This document shows, piece by piece, positions 1-6,987 of a DNA stretch of 13,658 nt. The notes under the pieces were generated by a model. The model ran no database searches. It saw only the letters and a list, made by a program, of their open reading frames with translations, and had not been told where the DNA came from. Location: positions 1 to 13,658 of the forward strand of contig JAPHUI010000152.1 in the NCBI GenBank assembly GCA_026193755.1, read 5' to 3'. Numbering within the stretch: the stretch's first letter is position 1; every line of letters begins with the position of its first letter. Position numbers and translations under genes: made by a program. The stretch comes from Ignavibacteriaceae bacterium (GTDB lineage Bacteria > Bacteroidota > Ignavibacteria > Ignavibacteriales > Ignavibacteriaceae).

Positions 1-603
1 TCCACCATCAGTTGTTTTAATAATGGTAGCTTCTGTTGCCCCTGAGGTGGATGTTGCAGCCCAGCCATAAAGTGAATCAATAAAATCAACATCAGTGATA
101 ATATCTGAAAAAGGACTGTTCTGAGGTATCCAATTAGAGCCTCCATTGGTCGTTTTTAATATTGTTCCACCGATACCGACTACCCATCCGGTTGAAGCAC
201 TGGTAAAGTCTATCGAAAATAATTCGTAAACCGTGAAACTGTTTTGAGGTGTCCAGCTATTTCCACCATCTGTAGTTTTTAGGATAGTTCCCTGCGATCC
301 GCAGGTCCATCCTGTTGCAGTATCTGTGAAACACACACAATTTAAATCCTGATTGGTTCCACTGGTTTGTTGATTCCAGTTTTCTCCCCCATTAGTAGTA
401 TGTACAATAGCGCCATAGCTACCTACTGCCCACCCATTGAATTCATCCAGAAAAAATACCGAGTGTAATGAATTACCAATACCGCTAACCTGTGGCTGCC
501 AGGTCTGAGCACTGACAGATAAAGTTGGATAACATAACATTAAATAGATAATAAGAATGCAGCATAATTTTTTATGAGCAGAGTACAACTTTAAGTTAAT
601 CAT
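1..603 (-). CDS. Secreted YCF48/BNR-like repeat protein, 5' part only
   Basis: The frame is open from an ATG at 601-603 to the left edge (201 codons) with no stop, so the C-terminal part is missing. Residues 1-33 form a signal peptide: Lys-rich start, hydrophobic core CCILIIYLMLCYP, likely cleavage after SVSA. Repeats of the YCF48/BNR type begin at once, with Trp at residues 35, 76, 117 and 158, exactly 41 apart. Each unit runs W-x-x-Q-x-S, then V-x-F-x-D-x-x-x-GW-x-x-G, then the turn T-T-[DN]-GG. The fourth unit has a longer loop (GWAATSTSGATEATI). Unlike its upstream neighbours it has no LVIVD section before the repeats. An AGGAG sits 7 bases before the ATG, and the gene starts 35 bases after the stop of the upstream gene, so it probably belongs to the same transcript. 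By analogy with the neighbours I infer seven repeats and a T9SS sorting domain beyond the edge. Role unknown; a surface or secreted propeller protein is likely. Confidence 0.9.
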   Translation of the reverse strand, partial: MINLKLYSAHKKLCCILIIYLMLCYPTLSVSAQTWQPQVSGIGNSLHSVFFLDEFNGWAVGSYGAIVHTTNGGENWNQQTSGTNQDLNCVCFTDTATGWTCGSQGTILKTTDGGNSWTPQNSFTVYELFSIDFTSASTGWVVGIGGTILKTTNGGSNWIPQNSPFSDIITDVDFIDSLYGWAATSTSGATEATIIKTTDGG

Positions 604-610
604 CTTTCCA

Positions 611-615
611 CTCCT
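611..615 (-). promoter_or_regulatory. Shine-Dalgarno site of the left-edge gene
   Basis: The minus strand reads AAAAGGAGTGGAAAG and then ATG, giving AGGAG with a 7-base spacer. This is the best ribosome binding site in the window. It fixes the start of the left-edge gene at 603, even though that gene has no stop inside the window. Confidence 0.7.
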
Positions 616-638
616 TTTTTTAAAATTATTTTTAAACA

Positions 639-3600
639 TCATTGCAGTAAAACCATTTTTTTAGTTAATGTAAAATTTTCACTCTGCAAGCGGTAGAAAT
701 AAACTCCACTTGCTAAACTACCTGCATCCCAATTGTAATTGTATTTTCCTGCGGGCAGGGTTTCAGAAACCAGTGTAGCTACTTCAGTTCCGATCACGTC
801 GTATATTTTTAAACTCACAAAACTTCTCATCGGAATTTGAAAACTAATTGTTGTTCCCGGATTAAACGGATTAGGGTAATTGTCAAACAGAGAAAACTCT
901 GTTGGAGTGTTAACGTTGCTTTCATTTCCATCATTGATTTCTGTTACATTGCCGGGATATGCTTTCAGAATCATGCCTTCCTTACCAACTACCCAACCAT
1001 TATCGGGATCTACAAAATCAACAGACGTAAGATAGTTTGGCACACCGCTCGTTAGCTCTTCCCATGTATCACCACCATTGGTTGTACCTATAATAATTCC
1101 ATAAGAGCCGACAGCCCATCCTTCATTTGAATTAAGAAAATAAATATCTGTTAATACCAGATATGGCAATGACTGGTTGTGATATTGTTCAAACCAGGTT
1201 GTTCCACCATCAGTTGACTTGTATACCTCTGCGTCGGAAGTTGCAATCCAACCTGTAGTTTGATCAATGAAATAAACAGAATAAATATCAGCTTGTGAAG
1301 GAGTGGGTAACAATTGCCAGTTTGTTCCACCATTAGTTGTGTTCAGAATAATTCCATTCTGCCCTACTACCCAACCAGTGTTTACATCTACAAAATCAAC
1401 TTGCAACAGGTAATCTGAAATACCGCTGGATTGTGGCTGCCAGTTTTTTCCACCATTGGCTGTGTTCATAATTGTACCATGCTGTCCAACCGCCCAACCA
1501 TTATTTTCATTTGTGAAATAAATCGATCGGAATACATCAGTTGTTCCACTAACCTGCTGCTGCCAGCTTTCACCGCCATCCGTTGATTTTAGAATAGTTC
1601 CTTCTCGTCCTGCAGCCCAGCCTGTATTTTCATCAACGAAAAAGATAGAGAACAGTTCGTTAGTATTTCCACTTTGCTTTTGTGACCAGGCTTGCCCTCC
1701 GTTTGTAGTCTTTATAATTACGCCGTTCTCTCCAGCTGCCCAACCCATATTAGTATTTGCAAATGAAACTGACCATAAATCATTATTCGTTCCACTGTTT
1801 TGCTGTTGCCATGTTATCCCTCCACCCGGAGTAGAGTAAAGTTCATTTTTAAAGATGTGTAATCCTGCTCTGCCGTCGCAGATGTAAACGAGACTGTCCT
1901 GTGCATAGATGTTAAAAAGATCGCCGGACATTTTAGAGTAGTCAAGCTCACTGGGAAATGCTGGATTACCGATATAAAGCATTAAAAATTCATCAACAAC
2001 CGGGTCTGTCACGTATGCATACTCACCTGCTAATGCGATATCAAATGGATGCAACGAACCATTCCTGCTGAATGTACTTACAAAAACAGGATGTATCGGG
2101 TCGCTTATATCCAGTGTAATAAATCCACCATTATAATCCGATGAAGCTATATATGCATAGTCATCTTGCACACAGACATCGTAAACATTTGGAGCTGAAA
2201 AAAAACTGACTTCAACAAGATTCGTTGGATCAGAAATATCAATTACGCGAAGTCCGGTATTGGTTGTAGCTGCAAAAAGATAATTCCCGGAAACATCTAG
2301 CGCATTGACATCACTTTGCATAAGAATTGACCCGACCTGAAATGGATTTGTTGGATCAGAAATATTTATTGCCCTGATCCAGTCTGGTTCGTTCAAGATA
2401 TCATCCACGACATAAGCATAGTTATTTGAGACACACAGTTTCTCTGCAGAATAAAGAGAATCGTAAACTCCAACTTCAAAAGGATTTGAAGGGTCGGCGA
2501 TATCAGCGATACGAAGTCCACCTGGTCGGTCAGCAATGTATGCATAGTTTCCTTCAACCTCCAACGACTTGCTAATACCGGGAGTATTATACTGACCAAT
2601 CAGAGTTGGATTTGAAAGATCAGTTAAATCCATCACCAGCATGCCATCATCCATCTCTGCAACAAAACCGTAATCACCCGATCGTATCATATCAGATGTT
2701 GCACTGAATGTTTCATAAAATCCAACTTCAATTGGTTCAGAAGGTCTTTGAATATTAATATTTCTCAAACCCGAAAAGCCTCCGGCAAGGTATGCATTCT
2801 CATCAATTACTTCCAGCTTATTAGGATATCCCGGAATCGTACAGGATCCTTCAAAATATGGATTCTGATAATCAGCAACATTGTAAATTTTTAGCTGGTC
2901 TGCGACGGTCAAATAAGCATAATCACTTTGCACATATATGTCGTAAGAATCGCCGACATAAATGTAGCTCCAAAGCGGATGGATATGACTTTGAGTATTA
3001 ATTAAATAAAGGTTTTGTACATCGCCAACAAAAGCAGCATCCGGGACTCCAAATACAGGATCAGCAAACAGTTCATCAAGGTAAGTATATAGGCCCGTAA
3101 AAGATCCATCAGGCTGGAGTTTGAGTTTAACATAAGTTTGAGAACCCGTTGAATGAACATTGCCATCAACATCTACATGTATTCCATTTGTGTAACCCAT
3201 CGAAGCATCTGCTCCTGCATAAATCGGGTTATTCGGATTCGAGACATCAATCGAAGCTACAAACGTGACATCAAGGATGACAAAGTTTTCGAAAAAGTCA
3301 ACGTTATATACTGGCGGGCTTCCGTAAGGAAAAGGAAATTCATATTTAATAATCAATTGAGGTGAAGTTAGATTCTGTACATCCCATATCTGGAAACCTT
3401 CATATTTAGAAGCTAAGTAGAGATGTTCGGTTTGTGGATTATATCTGAGGTCGAGAACTAATCCGGCTGAATTAATATCGTCAGATAACAGTTGTGGATT
3501 TGTTATATCACTCACATCTAGAATTAATACTGCACCACCGGAACCTAAATAGACAATATCCCTTGCGGTATCTACTGCAACCGCAATTGCTTGTCCAAAA

Positions 3601-3746
3601 GGCCAGTTACCTAATCTGGCAAGATTATCACTTTGAACTTTAGAAAGGAATTTCTGATTGTCTTGAAAACTCTGGGAATAGTTTATTGAACAGAAGAGAA
3701 AGAATAACACAAAATAAATTATTGAGTAAAATCCTCTTGTTTTCAT
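639..3746 (-). CDS. LVIVD- and YCF48-repeat surface protein with T9SS sorting domain
   Basis: 1035 residues. A signal peptide covers about residues 1-24 (core IIYFVLFFLFCSI). Residues 48-635 hold 14 LVIVD-type units, read from the recurring strand IxDISDPxNPxxVG near residues 76, 120, 165, 208, 247, 287, 328, 370, 411, 458, 500, 544, 589 and 630. Units 4, 5 and 14 are degenerate. Residues 646-929 hold seven YCF48/BNR-like units with Trp at 646, 687, 728, 769, 810, 851 and 895. The seventh ends GWVVGKEGMILKAYPG without TTDGG-W. A low-complexity linker (about 934-948) leads to the type A sorting domain, 955-1035, from DNYPNPFNPGTTISF to KKMVLLQ. Three seven-bladed propellers are inferred. The start overlaps the upstream stop as ATGA, suggesting translational coupling. 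The sorting domain differs clearly from those of the neighbours (LPAGKYNYNWDAGSLASG where the others have QQPGIYKVNFNGENLSSG). No catalytic motif is visible; function unknown. Confidence 0.95.
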   Translation of the reverse strand: MKTRGFYSIIYFVLFFLFCSINYSQSFQDNQKFLSKVQSDNLARLGNWPFGQAIAVAVDTARDIVYLGSGGAVLILDVSDITNPQLLSDDINSAGLVLDLRYNPQTEHLYLASKYEGFQIWDVQNLTSPQLIIKYEFPFPYGSPPVYNVDFFENFVILDVTFVASIDVSNPNNPIYAGADASMGYTNGIHVDVDGNVHSTGSQTYVKLKLQPDGSFTGLYTYLDELFADPVFGVPDAAFVGDVQNLYLINTQSHIHPLWSYIYVGDSYDIYVQSDYAYLTVADQLKIYNVADYQNPYFEGSCTIPGYPNKLEVIDENAYLAGGFSGLRNINIQRPSEPIEVGFYETFSATSDMIRSGDYGFVAEMDDGMLVMDLTDLSNPTLIGQYNTPGISKSLEVEGNYAYIADRPGGLRIADIADPSNPFEVGVYDSLYSAEKLCVSNNYAYVVDDILNEPDWIRAINISDPTNPFQVGSILMQSDVNALDVSGNYLFAATTNTGLRVIDISDPTNLVEVSFFSAPNVYDVCVQDDYAYIASSDYNGGFITLDISDPIHPVFVSTFSRNGSLHPFDIALAGEYAYVTDPVVDEFLMLYIGNPAFPSELDYSKMSGDLFNIYAQDSLVYICDGRAGLHIFKNELYSTPGGGITWQQQNSGTNNDLWSVSFANTNMGWAAGENGVIIKTTNGGQAWSQKQSGNTNELFSIFFVDENTGWAAGREGTILKSTDGGESWQQQVSGTTDVFRSIYFTNENNGWAVGQHGTIMNTANGGKNWQPQSSGISDYLLQVDFVDVNTGWVVGQNGIILNTTNGGTNWQLLPTPSQADIYSVYFIDQTTGWIATSDAEVYKSTDGGTTWFEQYHNQSLPYLVLTDIYFLNSNEGWAVGSYGIIIGTTNGGDTWEELTSGVPNYLTSVDFVDPDNGWVVGKEGMILKAYPGNVTEINDGNESNVNTPTEFSLFDNYPNPFNPGTTISFQIPMRSFVSLKIYDVIGTEVATLVSETLPAGKYNYNWDAGSLASGVYFYRLQSENFTLTKKMVLLQ
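957..1826 (-). repeat. Seven coding tandem repeats, mostly 123-base period
   Basis: Read on the plus strand, the reverse complement of the repeat Trp codon (cca) occurs at 1194, 1317, 1440, 1563, 1686 and 1809, each exactly 123 bases apart, with one more 132 bases lower at 1062. Each is followed by a variable few bases and a version of 'ccaccattagttgt', which encodes the TTNGG turn. The copies are diverged at DNA level but keep length and frame, so selection on a protein blade is the natural explanation. The same kind of array lies at about 4046-4933, 11462-12352 and 1-501. Confidence 0.8.
3743..3746 (-). promoter_or_regulatory. ATGA stop-start overlap
   Basis: The upstream gene ends in TGA at 3745-3743 and the downstream gene starts with ATG at 3746-3744, so the two frames share four bases. 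Only a weak purine-rich stretch (AAAGAAG) precedes the ATG inside the upstream gene. This arrangement is the classic one for termination-reinitiation, and it ties synthesis of these two paralogues together. It is also the strongest sign of an operon here. Confidence 0.75.
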
Positions 3747-6700
3747 TTTATAATCACCATCTTCTTTGTTTCGATATAATCACTTTCATTGATCTGGTAG
3801 AAATAAATTCCCGAACTTAAATTCTCGCCATTAAAATTCACCTTATAAATACCCGGTTGCTGATACTCATTAACTAACTCAGCGACTTCTTCTCCCAGCG
3901 TATTAAACACTTTAAGACTTACATTTCCACTTTCAGGAATTGAGTACTGAATTGTTGTAATTGGATTAAACGGGTTAGGATAATTTTGAGAAAGTGAAAA
4001 TTCAGTTGGAGTTGTATATATCACATTATTTTGAACCGGGGTTATTAAAGTTGAGTAATTAATAACAATACCTTCGCCTGAGTAAGGGTCCTCACCAGCA
4101 GCCCAACCGTGAAATAGATCCACAAAATAAACAGAGTTTAATTGTGCTGTTGTTCCGCTTGTTTGTTGTTCCCATAAATTTCCTCCATTTGTTGTATATA
4201 TTACCTTACCATTAAACCCGACTGCCCAGCCGGTTTGTTCATTCAGAAAATGAACACCATACAACCAATCGTGGGGAGGAGGGTCAGGTTGCGTTACCCA
4301 GGTATTTCCTCCGTTTGTTGTTTTTATAATTGCACCAAACATACCAACAGAGTAACCAGTGTTCTCATTTACAAAATCAATCGCAAATAATAAATAAGCA
4401 GATAAGCCGCTTGTAACTGTCCAGGTATTTCCACCGTCAGTTGTTCTTATTATTTTTCCAATATCGCTTATATCGGTAGCCCACCCATGCAGCAAATCAA
4501 CAAAATCCACTGAAGTAAATCCACCTGAATATCCGGGGGACTGGGAATTCCAGTTACTTCCACCGTTTGTTGTGTGAAGAATAACCTCATCACCAACAAC
4601 CCATCCATTCATATCATCGACAAACGATATATCAAATAAATCGTTGGAAGTACCGGATACCTGCTGCTGCCAGCTATTACCACCATCCACCGTATTAAAT
4701 ATTTGTCCTGAAGAACCAACAAACCATCCTTTTTGAGAACCTGAAAAATAAATTGAATTTATATCGTAGGTTGTTCCACTCTGCTGTTCCATCCAATTAT
4801 AACCGCCGTTTGTAGTATGATATAACATTCCCGAATAACCTGCTGACCAGCCGTTATTATTATCAGTAAAGAAAACTGAAGTGAAACCAGTTGCTGTGCC
4901 TTCAAGCTGTGTGTGCCAGGATAAGCCTCCGCCCGGTTGAATAAATTGAATATTTTTATATATCTGCAAACCTGCCGGTGCGTCTGCGACAAAAATCAAA
5001 GAGTCAACTGAATATATTCCACCGAGAATTAAGTAAGGCGCAATGATTGATTCAAGATAAATAGGATTCGAAGGGTCACTCACCAGGAAAGCTGCTATTT
5101 CATCTTCATCTGCTACATAAGCGAAATCTCCGGATACTGAAACTCCGAAAGGTGACAAGCCTGTCTCTGCGTATACACCTGTTTGAACAGGATTTAATGG
5201 ATCGGATATATCCAATATATATAGAGAACTGATATTACCACCTCCAATACCAAGGGAAGTTAAATAAGCATAATTTCCATTTACACAGCAATCAGTTACA
5301 TAAGGATAATCAATATAACTAACTATTTCCGGGTTGATTGGATCTGAAACATCCACTATCCGAAAGCCTTCATCATCACAAGCAATAAATAAATAATTAT
5401 CTTTATATACTATCCTGGCTAAAGAACCGGGTATTGAAAGGATTGATATTTGTACAGGATTAGCTGGATCTGATATATTAAAGATCCTTAGATTATCTGG
5501 AAGGTTGGGAACTGATTCTCCTACATAAGCGAAATCTCCGGCGACTTCTAGGTGCACTAGTCTAAATCCCGAAACACTGCTGAGTTCTACAGGGCTCTCA
5601 GGATTAGAAACATCTGCTATTCTGAAACCGCTAGTCCCATCCGCAACAAATATTTTGTTGTCTTCTATTTTGGTATCGAATGTTTGTCCGGGAGTATTAT
5701 ACTGACCGATTAAAACGGGATAATCAATATTGGAAATATCAACAATCAGTACACCATCTTCCTGGTGAGATAGAAAAGCATAATTACCATCTGTTATTAC
5801 ATTCCAAGTTCTACTGAAAGTGTCATAATTATTTACTAAAAAAGGATTGGCAGGATCTGTTATATCTATTATATCGAAGCCATAATCCCATTCTGCTACG
5901 TATATAAGATTTCCTGCAATTGTAAAATCGTTTGAGACATAATTTAAAGGGGTAGTACTTTTAAAAACCGGATTTGATGGATTAGAAGCATCCAAGATAT
6001 GCAATCCATATGAATTAGTTATATAAGCTAAATTATTCCTGACTTCTATGTAGCTAATTCCTCCTAAATCTGTTGAACTCAACGTTGTGAAGGTGGGCAA
6101 ATCCAGTATGACCATATAACCATTATATCCGACAAACGCCAGGTCGTGGGTACCGAATACTGTATATGCCCCACCATAAGGAAAGTATTTACTTCCTGCT
6201 GAAGAAAAATTTCCTGATGCATCCATATAATACCTGTAATATCCATCATAACCCGTTGTATGCACATATTCATTAGGTTCAACATAAATTCTATGTGACG
6301 GATTTCCCATTGAACTTACAGCACTTACCTGAAAGGGATTATAAGGATCGGTTACATTTATTGAACGAACAAATCCCCATGAACATTCTACCACTGCAAT
6401 ATTATTTCTTATATTGACATGCTCTACCGGTACCGGAACATCAAAATATGTTACAGTTAAATTACTGTATTTAAATGGTTGATATGGATTCTGAACATCC
6501 CAGATTTCAAATCCTCCATTATCGCAGGCAAAATACAATCTTTGGGTATCTTTATCATAAGCCATATCATAAACAAGTCCCTCGGTTCGTACAGTATCTG
6601 TTAGCAATTGAAGATTCGCGGGGTCGCTTCCATCAATAATAAGAACGGCACCACCGCACCCTGCAAATATCAAGTGCCGAACGGAATCAACAGCAATTGA

Positions 6701-6880
6701 TATTGTGGGACCATAGGGGAAGCTGCTTACTCTTTCAAGATAAGCATTGCTTGAAATTTTTGAGAGTTTTGAATTTTTGGAAAAATATTTTGAAGTGTTT
6801 TCACCCTGTTTGATTTGTGCATTGAATATCCCGGAAAGAGATAATAACAAAATGGAGAGAATGGTAACAAATCTTTTCAT
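3743..6880 (-). CDS. LVIVD- and YCF48-repeat surface protein with T9SS sorting domain
   Basis: 1045 residues and the closest full-length paralogue of the downstream gene. Signal peptide 1-21 (MKRFVTILSILLLSLSGIFNA, likely cut before Q22). LVIVD-type units span about 55-645, with their conserved strand near residues 80, 125, 174, 217, 257, 295, 337, 379, 421, 466, 508, 555, 598 and 640: again 14, with units 4, 5 and 14 degenerate. A PGGG linker (649-652) opens the YCF48/BNR section, with Trp at 655, 696, 737, 777, 820, 861 and 903. The seventh unit is unclosed (GWAAGEDPYSGEGIVINYS), and the fourth has a changed loop (GWATDISDIGKIIRTTDGG). The sorting domain, about 965-1045, ends KKMVIIK. The ribosome binding site is weak (GATAAAGAA before ATG). 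The gene starts 107 bases after the preceding gene and overlaps the next by four. A Sec-exported, T9SS-handled propeller protein of unknown role; no enzyme motif seen. Confidence 0.95.
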   Translation of the reverse strand: MKRFVTILSILLLSLSGIFNAQIKQGENTSKYFSKNSKLSKISSNAYLERVSSFPYGPTISIAVDSVRHLIFAGCGGAVLIIDGSDPANLQLLTDTVRTEGLVYDMAYDKDTQRLYFACDNGGFEIWDVQNPYQPFKYSNLTVTYFDVPVPVEHVNIRNNIAVVECSWGFVRSINVTDPYNPFQVSAVSSMGNPSHRIYVEPNEYVHTTGYDGYYRYYMDASGNFSSAGSKYFPYGGAYTVFGTHDLAFVGYNGYMVILDLPTFTTLSSTDLGGISYIEVRNNLAYITNSYGLHILDASNPSNPVFKSTTPLNYVSNDFTIAGNLIYVAEWDYGFDIIDITDPANPFLVNNYDTFSRTWNVITDGNYAFLSHQEDGVLIVDISNIDYPVLIGQYNTPGQTFDTKIEDNKIFVADGTSGFRIADVSNPESPVELSSVSGFRLVHLEVAGDFAYVGESVPNLPDNLRIFNISDPANPVQISILSIPGSLARIVYKDNYLFIACDDEGFRIVDVSDPINPEIVSYIDYPYVTDCCVNGNYAYLTSLGIGGGNISSLYILDISDPLNPVQTGVYAETGLSPFGVSVSGDFAYVADEDEIAAFLVSDPSNPIYLESIIAPYLILGGIYSVDSLIFVADAPAGLQIYKNIQFIQPGGGLSWHTQLEGTATGFTSVFFTDNNNGWSAGYSGMLYHTTNGGYNWMEQQSGTTYDINSIYFSGSQKGWFVGSSGQIFNTVDGGNSWQQQVSGTSNDLFDISFVDDMNGWVVGDEVILHTTNGGSNWNSQSPGYSGGFTSVDFVDLLHGWATDISDIGKIIRTTDGGNTWTVTSGLSAYLLFAIDFVNENTGYSVGMFGAIIKTTNGGNTWVTQPDPPPHDWLYGVHFLNEQTGWAVGFNGKVIYTTNGGNLWEQQTSGTTAQLNSVYFVDLFHGWAAGEDPYSGEGIVINYSTLITPVQNNVIYTTPTEFSLSQNYPNPFNPITTIQYSIPESGNVSLKVFNTLGEEVAELVNEYQQPGIYKVNFNGENLSSGIYFYQINESDYIETKKMVIIK

Positions 6881-6941
6881 TTCTTTATCGCTCGCTTTCT
6901 CTGAATTCTATTTAACAATTAAAGATAAATTCTTGCGATTA

Positions 6942-6979
6942 TTACTTTTTAAAAATCACCTCGACTAGTAAAAAAGTAA
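6942..6979. repeat. AT-rich inverted repeat in the intergenic gap
   Basis: TTACTTTTT at 6942-6950 is the exact reverse complement of AAAAAGTAA at 6971-6979, with a 20-base loop between them. It lies just after the stop of the gene ending at 6988 and about 60 bases before the next start. The stem has only one G:C pair, so it is a poor intrinsic terminator. A protein-binding site or chance in AT-rich DNA are equally possible. Confidence 0.35.
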
Positions 6980-6987
6980 ATAGTTTT

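Noticed and set aside
957..1826. Sialidase or glycosidase, because TTDGGxxW and STDGGxTW resemble the Asp-box of BNR proteins
   Set aside because: Only the short turn motif is shared. No catalytic Arg triad or other sialidase hallmark is visible, and the unit length and GW-x-x-G core fit YCF48-type repeats.
957..1826. CRISPR-like or intergenic tandem repeat array, because of the regular 123-base spacing
   Set aside because: The repeats are diverged, fully coding, in frame and far too long and variable for a CRISPR array.
639..3746. Role in photosystem II assembly, suggested by the YCF48 repeat name
   Set aside because: The repeat family is named after a photosynthesis factor but is widespread in secreted bacterial proteins. 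Here it is fused to LVIVD repeats and a T9SS sorting domain, with no photosynthesis gene nearby.
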